Shown here: positions 43,791 through 53,654 of the stretch, in pieces
Position numbering within the stretch: the stretch's first letter is position 1
How the letters are laid out: every line of letters begins with the position of its first letter
Origin: Arcanobacterium_A bovis
GTDB taxonomy: Bacteria; Actinomycetota; Actinomycetes; Actinomycetales; Actinomycetaceae
Direction: 5' to 3' (one strand)
DNA: 64,000 nucleotides
Assembly: GCF_042655305.1 (NCBI RefSeq)
Contig: NZ_JBHSLR010000009.1
Program-made: the position numbers and the translations under genes
Notes under the pieces: generated by a model
Database searches by the model: none
Told to the model about the DNA's origin: nothing
Seen by the model: only the letters and a program-made list of their open reading frames with translations

Positions 43791-45062
43791 TTACGCGCGA
43801 CGGCGATCAAGCAAGTTGTCGAGCGCAGCGCCGCTTCCGAGCAAGTCTTGACGCAATTCCTCGTTACCAGTCATCTGCGGAGCCTCGTGAGCAGCCTCAA
43901 CAGCACCATCTCCAAGTCGCTCGCCGAGAGTTGCAGGGCGATATGGCACAGCAGCTACCGCACTTTCCGGAGCAACGAACGGCTTAACTTTCCGCTTTTG
44001 AATACGCGGTTTCAAGGTGTAACCCGGCGTTGACGCGCCACTTATCTGCTTGCGAGCCTCGCCACTAACCGCGACATTTTGCGCATTTTCTACCGCACTG
44101 CCAGCACGTTCACGCGCAGCTGCAGATTTTCCGACCCCAGACTTTCCAGCCACAACCTTCGCAACGTTCAATCCAGCACCTGCCACAATACCAGCACTAG
44201 CGCCTGCCGAAACGCCAGCTCCAGAGTCCGCGACCACGCCCGCCTCAGATGCCACGCCATCAGCGTCATTATTCTTCGACGCCGCATTTCCACGCCGCAT
44301 GGCCTGCTTATTTGCCACGCGCACAACATGGTCAACAGACATACCTTTTGCCTGCTTACCGGCCGCACCACTAAGCATAGCCTCGCCACGAGCTACGTCA
44401 CCACGCTTTGCATCGCGCGAAGAATCGTCCGCATCGCGAACCGATCCAGCCTCACCACGAGCCACCTCAGCGTCAGCCAACTCCGCACGATCCTGCCGAG
44501 CAACAAATTCGCCGCTTCCAGCACCAGCCAAAATCGCATCGTAACGCTCAATACGGGCGCGATCAGCGGCGTCGTACTTTTGCCACACATTGATCATCAT
44601 GGTCAATGCGCCAAGATAAACCGCGCCAACCGCCGTCGAAATACCTGCAACAACGCTCGAGAGCGAAACCGCTGCAACCAAAATCCAGAAAAGAACCGAC
44701 AAACCTACCAAAGCGGTACCGGCAACCATGCCGCGAACATGATAGGAATAGCGCTTGGCGATCCGCGCTTTTGCCTGCGCACGTTTGCGGGCGACGGCGC
44801 GCACGTCAAGAGTCTTGGGCCGCCGTGCCGCCTTTGCTCTCGTGATAGGTTCCATATTGCGCTCCGTCGTAAAAATTGTTCCGCGTTCGGTGTGTGTTCT
44901 TGTAATTTTATGGGTGCGAGCTTGGATGATACGTAGCTCTTGTGCGTACTTTTCGTCAATTGGCGCTTCGTTCAAAACCGTTCGACGTCGGAACAAAGCA
45001 GGCAATACGTACAGCAGCAAGAGCAGTATCACTAACGCAATTGCAATACCATCTCCACCCAC
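43791..45062 (-). CDS. GlpR-like membrane receptor next to Glp/MoeA
   Basis: 423 residues from GTG 45062. An N-terminal membrane helix (IAIALVILLLLLYVLPAL), a basic segment, two more helices near residues 110-150 (MVAGTALVGLSVLFWILVAA, GISTAVGAVYLGALTMMI), then about 270 cytosolic, disordered, Ala/Gly-rich residues with a conserved-looking end (YTLKPRIQKRKVKPFVAP, PYRPATLGERLGDG). It follows the MoeA homologue on the same strand. In Corynebacterium the MoeA-like Glp binds the membrane receptor GlpR and FtsZ at the divisome. This size, topology and position fit GlpR; sequence identity was not tested. Confidence 0.65.
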   Translation of the reverse strand: MGGDGIAIALVILLLLLYVLPALFRRRTVLNEAPIDEKYAQELRIIQARTHKITRTHTERGTIFTTERNMEPITRAKAARRPKTLDVRAVARKRAQAKARIAKRYSYHVRGMVAGTALVGLSVLFWILVAAVSLSSVVAGISTAVGAVYLGALTMMINVWQKYDAADRARIERYDAILAGAGSGEFVARQDRAELADAEVARGEAGSVRDADDSSRDAKRGDVARGEAMLSGAAGKQAKGMSVDHVVRVANKQAMRRGNAASKNNDADGVASEAGVVADSGAGVSAGASAGIVAGAGLNVAKVVAGKSGVGKSAAARERAGSAVENAQNVAVSGEARKQISGASTPGYTLKPRIQKRKVKPFVAPESAVAAVPYRPATLGERLGDGAVEAAHEAPQMTGNEELRQDLLGSGAALDNLLDRRRA

Positions 45063-45247
45063 ACTCTTACGGTATTAAATTCAACCACAACAGCGGCTCA
45101 TTGAGCAGGGCGTGTTGTGATCAAATTTATGTGAAATGACAGGTCACAGTCACATGAGTAACACCTTTAACACCTGTCACGTTATTCGCACCTTTTGCCG
45201 ACGACGCGCGCTCGCCATTCTCGTTGGCGAACCCCTCCGCCAAGAAC

Positions 45248-46459
45248 TCAGCGGTCTAGCACAATACAATCCAGCGTATCGCCAACTGCCACAGATCGCT
45301 GCGCGGCAGGAACCACCGCCAAGCAGTTTGCCTCGGACAAGCCCGTAAGCAGGGGCTTTCCAGGCTCAGCCGTGGGCTCCACCTGATAACCACGAGTGGG
45401 ATTGCCAAGCACTTTGGCGCGTACGAACTCCTCAACGCCTAGCGGCGACTCCCAACCACGAATCACGCTCGCCTTGATTGAGCGGCGATGAATATGCGTA
45501 TGGCCAGCCATTTGGCGCAAGGCAGGTCGGATAAACACTTCAAAATTGGTGAGCGCTGAAACGGGCGAACCTGGCAAGCAGAAGATCGTCGTCTCCCCCA
45601 AACGCCCCACGCCCAACTGACGGCCAGGAGCCATCGCAATATTATCGAAACGCACAGAGCCCAGCGGCGAAAGCACCTCTTTCAAGGTGTCGCCGCCTCC
45701 ATACGACAGCCCGCCCGTCGTAATGATGATGTCGGCACGAACGAGCTGGTCTTCGATCATTTCCCGCAGCTCGCGCTTGTCGTCCGAAACTTGACCGACT
45801 CGGTAAACTTCCCCGCCGGCGTCGGAAACCGCCATCGCGAGCGCATGCGAATTCGCGTCATAAATCTTTCCTTGACGCGCCGGTCTACCCGGTTCTTGCA
45901 GCTCATCGCCGATAGACATGATGACGACGCGCGGCTTCGGGTTCACCAACACGGTGGCGTGCCCGGCCGATGCCAAAAGTGCCACTTGACGTGAGCCAAT
46001 ACGCACGCCCTCTTTCAAAATTACCTCACCTGCGGCGAGGTCTTCGGCGCGGGGACGAACATTCGCGCCGTGCTCAACGGCAATTTTCAACGCAACTTCC
46101 GCGCGACCGCCGTCGGTAGCTTCGATCGGCACCACCGCATTTGCTTCGCGCGGCATCGGAGCGCCGGAAGAAATCTTCACCGCCGTGCCCGCAACTAGGG
46201 CAGATGCTTCTAGCGAGTCCGCGCGCACTTCTTCTACCACTGGTAACACAATCGGGTTGGTGGCCGAGGCACCAAATACATCTTCTACCCGCACCGCGTA
46301 TCCGTCACGACCTGCCAAATCTGCTTGCGGAACATCCACTAAGGAGCGCACATCTTGTGCGAGCATGCAGCCCACGGCGCCGTCAATGGCAACGTTAAAA
46401 GGAGGCAGAGGGCTCGATACCGCCAAACACTCAGTTAAATGCTCAGCAACCGTTTTCAT
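45248..46459 (-). CDS. MoeA-family protein, probable Glp (gephyrin-like divisome protein)
   Basis: 403 residues; AAAGGAG before ATG 46459. All MoeA domains are present: PQADLAGRDGYAVR, ISSGAPMPREANAVVPIE, the MoCF-like domain with VVIMSIGDELQEPGRP, DANSHALAMAVSDAGGEVY and TTGGLSYGGGD, then LPGSPVSALTNFEVFIRPAL. MoeA inserts molybdate into molybdopterin, but no other cofactor gene or molybdoenzyme is in the window, and a GlpR-like gene is next to it. A divisome role is therefore at least as likely. Confidence 0.85.
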   Translation of the reverse strand: MKTVAEHLTECLAVSSPLPPFNVAIDGAVGCMLAQDVRSLVDVPQADLAGRDGYAVRVEDVFGASATNPIVLPVVEEVRADSLEASALVAGTAVKISSGAPMPREANAVVPIEATDGGRAEVALKIAVEHGANVRPRAEDLAAGEVILKEGVRIGSRQVALLASAGHATVLVNPKPRVVIMSIGDELQEPGRPARQGKIYDANSHALAMAVSDAGGEVYRVGQVSDDKRELREMIEDQLVRADIIITTGGLSYGGGDTLKEVLSPLGSVRFDNIAMAPGRQLGVGRLGETTIFCLPGSPVSALTNFEVFIRPALRQMAGHTHIHRRSIKASVIRGWESPLGVEEFVRAKVLGNPTRGYQVEPTAEPGKPLLTGLSEANCLAVVPAAQRSVAVGDTLDCIVLDR

Positions 46460-46543
46460 AATGCTCCTTTAGATTTCGTGGGATACACACCTAGCTTACA
46501 TCTCTCTTGCAGCGTAATAGTACCTATCTTGCGCAACAAGTGG

Positions 46544-46549
46544 GATAAT
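46544..46549 (+). promoter_or_regulatory. -10 box of a leaderless cyclo-ligase gene
   Basis: GATAAT ends 6 bases before ATG 46556 and no Shine-Dalgarno is present, so transcription probably starts at the A of the ATG. Confidence 0.4.
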
Positions 46550-46555
46550 TGACGC

Positions 46556-47185
46556 ATGCCTAATTTAGCTCTGGATCTTCCCAACGTCTCAAGCCTCGAG
46601 GACGAAGAGGCCAAAGACCTTCTTCGTTCTTACGTGCGTGAGCACCGCCAACAGCGCTCGGATCAAGCGCGTGCACACCTTGCGGAGCTTTGGAAAGATA
46701 CAGTTCTTGAATTTATTGGGGATCGAAAGATCGTGGCCGGCTTCGTTTCGACGCACTTCGAGCCACCCACGCTTGAGCTGTGCAAAGTGATTGCCGACGC
46801 CGGAAAAACGCTTTTGCTTCCCAAGCTTGGGCCAGGTTTGACGCGCGCTTGGGGATATTTCAAAGGCGTTGACGATCTCGTCCAAATGGCGCCGGGTAGA
46901 CCGCCAGAGCCATCTGGACCTGCATTTGATAACGAGATCTTGCTTGACGTGGACGTGATCGTCCTGCCTGCGCTTTTAATGTCGTATGCCGGTGAGCGGC
47001 TTGGTCAAGGCGGCGGTTGGTATGATCGCGCCTTAAAAGAAAAAGGCGAACAGACACTCGTAGGCGCGATGGTTTTCCCCGAAGAACTCGTTCATTCGCA
47101 TATTCCACAAACTGAGTTCGACGTGCCAATTCCTTACGTACTCCGACCAGCAGAAATCGTGGAGACGACAGCCGCGCAGCAATAG
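46556..47185 (+). CDS. 5-formyltetrahydrofolate cyclo-ligase
   Basis: 209 residues. Converts 5-formyl-THF and ATP to 5,10-methenyl-THF. The N-terminal basic helix is followed by VAGFVSTHFEPPT, TLLLPKLGPG and the ATP/substrate loop GERLGQGGGWYDRAL near residue 145. Neighbourhood with MoeA/Glp and mscL matches other actinobacteria. After it, 47204-47281 holds four degenerate copies of a roughly 18-base unit (core GTAGTTTTTGCCC). Confidence 0.9.
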   Translation: MPNLALDLPNVSSLEDEEAKDLLRSYVREHRQQRSDQARAHLAELWKDTVLEFIGDRKIVAGFVSTHFEPPTLELCKVIADAGKTLLLPKLGPGLTRAWGYFKGVDDLVQMAPGRPPEPSGPAFDNEILLDVDVIVLPALLMSYAGERLGQGGGWYDRALKEKGEQTLVGAMVFPEELVHSHIPQTEFDVPIPYVLRPAEIVETTAAQQ

Positions 47186-47360
47186 CGCACCGAGTGATGA
47201 TGTGCCTGTGGGCGTAGTTTTTGCCCAAGGGTGTAGTTTTTGCCCGTAGGCACAGTTGTACCCGCGGGCGCAGTTGTCCACATTTTCTCGTAACGACGAC
47301 GCCGTCCACAGTTCGCGCCGAGCACGCCTATCTGTGTTGCTATTTTGCGATAGTAACCCT

Positions 47361-48110
47361 ATGAAACGACGAACTGACCATCGTCGCAATCGAGCGGGTT
47401 CGCATTCCTTGCGAAGCAACTCGATGCGGACATCTCAAACACGATCCTCACAAGCCCATGTACAGGAGCGAAAGGTGGGAGTCGCCTCTCCGATTCGTGC
47501 CGTACTGTGGCGCTGGCGGTGGATGGCGTTTGCCCTCCTAATAGCAGGAGTTGTGCAAAGTATAATTGTGGCTCTTGAGTTCACTTCCGTTGCTATGGGT
47601 CAAGTATTAGTGGCGAAATCTGATCTCGCCACTGGCGATACACTCAGTTCGAGCAATGTGGAAGTGGTAGATATTCCGCAAAAAATCCTACCTGAGCATG
47701 CAGTTTCTACACTTGCTGAGGTAAAAGACGAAGTTATTGCCGCGCCACTGCCACGTGGCATGCCCGTGGTCAAGGAACAATTGCTTGATTCTTCCTTTTC
47801 GAAACGCGCACCCGCCAACACTGTAGTCACAACTATTACTCTGGCAGACGACGCCTCGTTGGCAATGCTTCAACCAGGTAACCGAATCGATCTGTACGCA
47901 CCTCCACGCGAGAACACCAAAGATCTTGATGCGGAACTACTTGCGAGCAATGCAGTTGTACTCTCCACAGTGTCACAGCAGAACAAAGGAGGTATATTCA
48001 ATGACTTTAGTAACAAATCGACCATCATGGTCGCCATACCAAGTGATGCAGCTAGGCTGGTAATTGGAATAGGAGCAAAGACACCCCTCCGTGTAGTTAT
48101 TTCAAAATGA
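47361..48110 (+). CDS. SAF-domain protein, RcpC/CpaB-like
   Basis: 249 residues from ATG 47361; upstream codons to 47256 are unlikely. A basic N-terminus, one membrane helix (WMAFALLIAGVVQSIIVA), then an SAF domain (VLVAKSDLATGDTLSSSNVE, PLPRGMPVVKEQLLD) and an RcpC-like part (LQPGNRIDLYAP, STIMVAIPSDAARLVIG). Such proteins assist Flp/Tad pilus export, but no tad genes are near; in actinobacteria this gene sits beside mscL and 5-FCL as here. Confidence 0.75.
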   Translation: MKRRTDHRRNRAGSHSLRSNSMRTSQTRSSQAHVQERKVGVASPIRAVLWRWRWMAFALLIAGVVQSIIVALEFTSVAMGQVLVAKSDLATGDTLSSSNVEVVDIPQKILPEHAVSTLAEVKDEVIAAPLPRGMPVVKEQLLDSSFSKRAPANTVVTTITLADDASLAMLQPGNRIDLYAPPRENTKDLDAELLASNAVVLSTVSQQNKGGIFNDFSNKSTIMVAIPSDAARLVIGIGAKTPLRVVISK

Positions 48111-48246
48111 TTACACGCCGCATTAATCCGTGGCTCTGCATTAATCCGCAGGGCAATGCGCGTCAGTGACGAGAAAAATCTCAATCTAACGGCGGAAATG
48201 CAACACGTCGAGCATCTATTCCATCCCTACCAGAAAAGGATCACTC

Positions 48247-48654
48247 ATGCTCAAAGGTTTCAAAGAGTTTATTAGCCGTGGAAACGTCGTTGACCTCGCA
48301 GTTGGCGTTATTATCGGTGGCGCTTTCAGCCCGATCGTTGTTGCGCTCACTGATAAGGTTCTCATGCCACTAATCGCTGCGATTTTTGGCAAGCCAAATT
48401 TCGATCAGGTTGGTGCGTTCACACTCAACGGCGCGCAGATTATGCCGGGTACTGTGATTACAGCTCTGATTAACTTCCTCATTGTTGCAGCTGCCATCTA
48501 CTTCTTCGTCGTTACACCAATGAACAAGCTCAACCGCAAGCGCGACGAAGAGCCAGAAGCTGTGGAAGACGTTCCAGCTGACGACGTCGCACTGCTCACC
48601 GAAATCCGCGATCTCTTGGCACAGAACGCCAATCGTCCACATAGTAGCCTCTGA
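48247..48654 (+). CDS. mscL: Large-conductance mechanosensitive channel
   Basis: 135 residues; AAAAGGATC before the ATG. The first helix FISRGNVVDLAVGVIIGGAF and the second TVITALINFLIVAAAIYFFV frame a short periplasmic loop; the cytosolic helix at the end is VALLTEIRDLLAQ. It opens under membrane tension to release osmolytes. Full length for the family. Confidence 0.97.
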   Translation: MLKGFKEFISRGNVVDLAVGVIIGGAFSPIVVALTDKVLMPLIAAIFGKPNFDQVGAFTLNGAQIMPGTVITALINFLIVAAAIYFFVVTPMNKLNRKRDEEPEAVEDVPADDVALLTEIRDLLAQNANRPHSSL

Positions 48655-48709
48655 GAATACTGGCTACTGAGCGCCGGATTTAGCTACTGAACAGCTGCTC
48701 AATCTGGCA

Positions 48710-48976
48710 CTAAATCTTCCCAAAATGTGGAGGAAGATTTTCCAATAGCTCTCGTTCGTGCGGGCTGAGCGATTTATTCGCTTGGCCCGCACGGCCATAT
48801 GTGCCCATGCCTTGGTTAGCGTCACGCTGAGCGGGAAACTCTGGGCGCACTGGCGGAGCGTCATGAATATGCAGAGCTTCTTCGGGAGTGGCGATCTCCC
48901 CGCGCATCAGTCGTTCCTGATCCACGCGAGATAATCTCACAACCCGCTTTGCCTTAGGCTTGCTCGTTTTGCCCAT
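48710..48976 (-). CDS. Small conserved hypothetical protein coupled to the helicase-like gene
   Basis: 88 residues from ATG 48976 (48988 also possible), overlapping the end of the giant gene by about 23 bases. Basic N-terminus (KPKAKRVVRLSRVDQERLMR), then PEEALHIHDAPPVRPEFP and the acidic end LSPHERELLENLPPHFGKI. No membrane segment. Function unknown; translational coupling suggests it works with the upstream product. Confidence 0.6.
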   Translation of the reverse strand: MGKTSKPKAKRVVRLSRVDQERLMRGEIATPEEALHIHDAPPVRPEFPAQRDANQGMGTYGRAGQANKSLSPHERELLENLPPHFGKI

Positions 48977-51900
48977 AATCCGGTTCATCTGAGATTTCGA
49001 GATTATCAACGGCTTGTTGATTAGGCATTTCACCATCAACAGTAGGTGTTTGCGTCTCGACACCGGCTGAATCAGCCACCGACACATCAGCCACTGAAGT
49101 TTCAGCCTTTGCGCTACTGCCGTCCGAATTTTCAGCGCCGTTTTCCGCACTATCTATAGCACTATCTTTCGCGCTCTCTGCAGCAACGAATTCCACATCA
49201 GCTTTCGCCAGACCAGAACGACGCACCACGTTATGCAATACAGCGTCATATTGGCCGCCCCGACGCACCAAGGCAAGTTCATCGCGCATTGCTTTAACAA
49301 GCTGGTCCGCCGTACGCGGCACAGCATCGGAAGCAATCCATTCAACTATTTCATCAAGCTGATCGTCGGTATATGCAGCCAGCTGCAAACCTGGAATTAC
49401 ATTCGGACGTGGTCCACGAGGAACAGGTGCCACAATCTTCTTTATCGCCTGCGTATCGCCAGCTAGAGTGCCTAGCTCTCCAGTTCCAGCACCAAATTCA
49501 GATTGAACATCAGCATCTTGCGATACCTCAATCCACTGACTATCCGAAATCTCTTGGAGGTTCGGCACGCTCAATGGAGAATCCGCCGGCTTACCGCGCA
49601 ATTTTTCCAATTTGGCAATAATCGCATCAGCTTGACCAACCGGATCAATAAACAACGACGTCGAAAAAGTCTGGAACACGTCCCAGCCACGCGCCTCAAA
49701 GGCTTCGATCCGGTAACGATCACGACGCCGCAGCGAGGCTTGCGCAACGTAATCGTCGTCGTCGAGCAAAACAGCAACAGCCCACGTACCAGGGAAATCA
49801 TGGTGTCCAGCAACCAGAGGAATCCGCACAGACCCCTCGAAACCGTAATTAAACTGCGCTTCCCACCCGGCAGCGCGCAAACGTTCAGCGAGATCATCCA
49901 GTAGCGGCGAATCCGTAGCATCTTCGCCACTCGCCTGTGAGACGACGTCGCCATTGGCATATTCGAGCAGGTCAGCAAGCAGCAATGGCCCCGGCGTAGA
50001 AACGCGCGACACATCAATATCGCCCGCCCCGAGTGAACTGATCACAGTCATACTCGAGCGAGGAGCCTCAATAGCATCCACCAAGCCAATCAGCCCCTGC
50101 GGCTGTGCGAGCTGGCCAAACGAATGCAAAACTCGTCCGTGCACCGTCTTACCAAAGCCAGGCGAGAAAATAATGTGATCGCGGCGCACACCACTCGCTT
50201 GCGAAATGTCAATAACGGTAAACGGCTCTGCGCTATCACGATTCATGAAACGGTCAAGCGCAATCGACGTGGTACGCATTTCCTGCAAAGAATCCCGCAC
50301 TCGCTGCGCGTGAACTGGCGAAACGGTGATCACCGCCATGGAATCAGGATTCTGATCCAACGCATATTCGACGACGGCGTCCACCACCGCTTCGACCTCA
50401 AGTTTCGTTCCTTCAATCGCACCGTTTCCAGATGCACTCGGCACTCCGCGCCCGTCAACTACAACCAAACGCGAAGAACGCGCACTCGGCCGCACTGGAA
50501 TTGGCTGGTACAGATCGGCATAGCCGTGGTTCATCAACGCACGAGTTGAAAGCTCGTCTTGGCGCACTCGGCAAGTCGGCAGCTCAATAACTGGCAGCAC
50601 CCGGGAAAATGCATCAATCGCGCTGGAACCGAGCAAAGTGCCATCACTTGCCGTTGCAGTATCGCTCGCCGGTGCGGCGTCGTCATCATCATAACCATTC
50701 AGAAGCGAGGAACGGCGAGTATCGCCCACAATAACAGCTTGGCGTCCACGCAATACCGTGGATACCACGCCCGCAACGCTGGCGGAATCATTGGTATCGG
50801 CAATCACCACATCAGCCCACGGCATAGGCGGAATATAATCGGCAACGAGCACCGGTGGCACGATCCAAACTGGCCTTGCGACCTGCACTAAGCGGGCGTA
50901 AGTCGCAATCGCATCACGAAGAGCACCAATATCATATTGTGCAAGCACGGAGTCGAGCTTGAGGGTATCGTCGCGGTGAGCCCGCGCGACTTCACGCATC
51001 ACGTTGATCGCTGCAAGCTGCACCGGTCCTGCCAGCGCCGCTACATGCTGCGAATCTAGTTCGCGCAACCGCACAAGAAGATTAGAAATATCGCGCGGTC
51101 CAAAAGCAGCCAGCACTTCTGATTTCGTAATCAAGCGTTCAAAAATTGAGGACGTATTGGCCAGATCAAGCTCGGCGTTAATCATTTCGCGAGCCACGGA
51201 ACGGTTGCGCAAGTCCTCCACGAAACGGGCAAATCCCTGCTCATTGAGTCGCTGAGTTACCGCATTGCGCTCGGGCAAAGAATCCATATGCGGCGCATCA
51301 GTAACCAGCTCTTTGAGGCGAGCTTCGAGATCGCTAAATGGTAGCGCGACGAAATCCAGCCCGCCAACCTGGGCAGACAACACTTCGAGCTCCGCGCGTA
51401 CTTCGTCACGAGTATTGCGAATCTGAGTCAATCCATCGGGAAGCGTAGGCCAACCGCCGTCATGCGTGTAGCGACGCCAAATTTCGCGTCGCTCCTGCAC
51501 CAGCATAAGTGCCGAATGTAAATCACGTGGCGTTACGCCCGGGCGCACCAAACTCTCTGCCTCACGCTTAAGAGCACGGCGTTCTCCCGCCTTCATCGTG
51601 TGACCATGCCGCTCGCGCCACTCTTTCGTGGCCGTAGCAATAGCCATGTCCATCGGCGAAGTTTCAAATACGTGCGGCTTGAAAGTGTCCAGACTCTCGG
51701 AAATTCCCTCAAGCACACCGATCTGTTCGAACCATTCAGCGAGGTTATTCGCTTGACGCAAACCAGTTTCGCCTGCTGCGCGCGCTGCCTGCGAGATTGT
51801 GGCAGGCACGGTAATTGTGGAAAGACGACGGGCGCGTTCGAGCGCTTCTGCGCCTTCGACATCGTCCGAAATGGGAGACTTCGCCCATGCAGACGAGGCC

Positions 51901-53654
51901 ATCACTGCGTCAAAAACGCCCAGCTCAGCGGCACGACCAAGATCGCGTTCCACGTCTTGATATCCGTCACCCTTGAGAGCTTCAATTGCCTTTTCGCCCA
52001 GGCGCACCCGTGTTTTAGGAGCGTTTGGCCCTGCGGTGAGCCGCGCCAGCTTTTCGAGCATATCGTGTACCGATACACCCCATTCGGGATCAATCGTGTG
52101 TAGATCATCCACAAAAGTGCTGAGCTTCGAGCGGGTATCAACGAGCTCTTCGCGCAGCTCAAGCAGAGCATCAGCATCGATTTCGGGCTTGTTCAGGCGC
52201 AGGCCGGTGCGCAACCGCAAAGGCACAGCTTCGAGGTTGGTAAAATCGAGGACTAGCTCACCCAAACCAATCTTTTCCAGCTCAGCGCGCAAGTTTTTTC
52301 CTGCTGAGGCACGCGACGGAATGTAGATCAGAGATTTGCCCGACGCTGCCGCATCAGCCGTAATGGACGCAATAACCCCGGCACGTTCAGTTCCAGGAGC
52401 AGCGTCAATAACCAAAGAACGGCCAGAAGCAACGGCCTCAACCACATCCAGTTCGGCAACGTCGTGATCGCCCGCGCCACGCTCAGCTTCGGGAAGACGG
52501 TCACCTTCAAGCCCAGCCGGCAGTGGAATGGAGGAACGACGCCGGCGCTCAGCGTCGCCCGCAACCGCAGCCATCACGCCTGAACTGCGCAGATATGGAG
52601 CCATCGCCTCAAAATCAGCGAGCATCGTCTGCGCAGGACTCGTGAAGAATCCGATGACTGCTTGATCTTCGAACGAGAATCCGGGCAGGTAGATACGCCC
52701 AAGCTCAATGAGGCGCGCAATAATTTCGTCTGCATTGCGCGAATGGCTCGCCATCTGCCGCAACTGCGCGACGTCCTCAGCTGGGATTCCGTTGCTACGG
52801 AAAGCTTTTTCCAAGCTTGGATCTATGCGCACTTGTGACGAAAGCTGCAGCTTTGCATCGCCGTCAGCAAGGAAATGCACCCGCATACGCTGCAACAATG
52901 CGGCTGAACGACATTCAGTAGCGACCCGCGGTTCGTTACTCGGTTGCTCGGCGGCATCACGTGCGTTGTTGGCAATGCGCATCTGCTGAGTAATTCGCGG
53001 CATATCACTAGGTGCCAAGCGAAGTTCGCCGGTGAGCTCGTAGGCATCAGTCCATTCCGAAGGCGATTCCTCCTGCTCAGGCAACTGCGTCCAAGACACG
53101 CGCCCAACACTGAGCGAAATTGGTGCATAACCGTGTTCTTCTTCGATTTTCGCCACGATGGTACGGAGCTGGGCAAGCCGCTTCTTAGCACGCTCCAACG
53201 CGTGCGGTTCACGGATTAAGCTGGAAAGACGCGTTTCCATTCCCGAATACAAGTTGGCTGATCCGGTTGGATGGGCGCGAGTTATGTCGATCTGGCCCGA
53301 GTCGCGAGCGTCGTCGGCCTCGCGGTCTGCTTCAAGCACTTTGGCTGTGAGCTCGTCCCGCCACGTTGAGCAGGCAATATCCATCAGTTCGTCACGGGAC
53401 TGCGTTCTTCCTGACGGCGTTCCGTTCACTCCCGGTTCGCCAGCGATAGACGTGCGGACGACGCCGGCGTCGCCTTTCGCTATGCCGTCTGCGGTATTTT
53501 TCGCGCCAGTTGTCTCGAAAGCTTCCGACGTCGAATCGGACAGCGCAGAATCAGACTCTGCACCGGCTCCTAGGTTGCGGGCACTTTGCCGCTCCGCATC
53601 GCGCTCAGGTGCAGAATCGTGCTTTTTGGACTTACGACGAAAGAAAGGACTCAC
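48954..53654 (-). CDS. Giant helicase-like protein with degenerate ATPase motifs and C-terminal nuclease fold
   Basis: 1566 residues. The first 130 are acidic and disordered. The SF1-like core is recognisable, but the Walker A region (residues about 410-430) reads VIDAAPGTERAGVIASI, lacking the GKT/S lysine, and the Walker B-like VVIADTNDSASVAG lacks DE; VIVGDTRRSSLLNG resembles motif III (GDxxQ). Near 1265-1345 an endonuclease-like domain of the REase_MTES_1575/VSR type appears: LAERLRAAGWEAQFNYGF, then RYRIEAFEARGWDVFQTFS. Family members normally hydrolyse ATP; this one may not. The C-terminus is Asp/Glu/Ala-rich. It has no convincing operon partner other than the small gene overlapping its end. 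Confidence 0.7.
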   Translation of the reverse strand: MSPFFRRKSKKHDSAPERDAERQSARNLGAGAESDSALSDSTSEAFETTGAKNTADGIAKGDAGVVRTSIAGEPGVNGTPSGRTQSRDELMDIACSTWRDELTAKVLEADREADDARDSGQIDITRAHPTGSANLYSGMETRLSSLIREPHALERAKKRLAQLRTIVAKIEEEHGYAPISLSVGRVSWTQLPEQEESPSEWTDAYELTGELRLAPSDMPRITQQMRIANNARDAAEQPSNEPRVATECRSAALLQRMRVHFLADGDAKLQLSSQVRIDPSLEKAFRSNGIPAEDVAQLRQMASHSRNADEIIARLIELGRIYLPGFSFEDQAVIGFFTSPAQTMLADFEAMAPYLRSSGVMAAVAGDAERRRRSSIPLPAGLEGDRLPEAERGAGDHDVAELDVVEAVASGRSLVIDAAPGTERAGVIASITADAAASGKSLIYIPSRASAGKNLRAELEKIGLGELVLDFTNLEAVPLRLRTGLRLNKPEIDADALLELREELVDTRSKLSTFVDDLHTIDPEWGVSVHDMLEKLARLTAGPNAPKTRVRLGEKAIEALKGDGYQDVERDLGRAAELGVFDAVMASSAWAKSPISDDVEGAEALERARRLSTITVPATISQAARAAGETGLRQANNLAEWFEQIGVLEGISESLDTFKPHVFETSPMDMAIATATKEWRERHGHTMKAGERRALKREAESLVRPGVTPRDLHSALMLVQERREIWRRYTHDGGWPTLPDGLTQIRNTRDEVRAELEVLSAQVGGLDFVALPFSDLEARLKELVTDAPHMDSLPERNAVTQRLNEQGFARFVEDLRNRSVAREMINAELDLANTSSIFERLITKSEVLAAFGPRDISNLLVRLRELDSQHVAALAGPVQLAAINVMREVARAHRDDTLKLDSVLAQYDIGALRDAIATYARLVQVARPVWIVPPVLVADYIPPMPWADVVIADTNDSASVAGVVSTVLRGRQAVIVGDTRRSSLLNGYDDDDAAPASDTATASDGTLLGSSAIDAFSRVLPVIELPTCRVRQDELSTRALMNHGYADLYQPIPVRPSARSSRLVVVDGRGVPSASGNGAIEGTKLEVEAVVDAVVEYALDQNPDSMAVITVSPVHAQRVRDSLQEMRTTSIALDRFMNRDSAEPFTVIDISQASGVRRDHIIFSPGFGKTVHGRVLHSFGQLAQPQGLIGLVDAIEAPRSSMTVISSLGAGDIDVSRVSTPGPLLLADLLEYANGDVVSQASGEDATDSPLLDDLAERLRAAGWEAQFNYGFEGSVRIPLVAGHHDFPGTWAVAVLLDDDDYVAQASLRRRDRYRIEAFEARGWDVFQTFSTSLFIDPVGQADAIIAKLEKLRGKPADSPLSVPNLQEISDSQWIEVSQDADVQSEFGAGTGELGTLAGDTQAIKKIVAPVPRGPRPNVIPGLQLAAYTDDQLDEIVEWIASDAVPRTADQLVKAMRDELALVRRGGQYDAVLHNVVRRSGLAKADVEFVAAESAKDSAIDSAENGAENSDGSSAKAETSVADVSVADSAGVETQTPTVDGEMPNQQAVDNLEISDEPDYGQNEQA

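Noticed and set aside
44079..44936. 285-codon frame and others on the plus strand across the GlpR-like gene
   Set aside because: Antisense to an Ala/Gly-rich coding region; no start context and no domain.
45248..46459. Molybdenum-cofactor biosynthesis locus
   Set aside because: Only the MoeA homologue is present; the neighbour fits GlpR and no other cofactor genes are visible.
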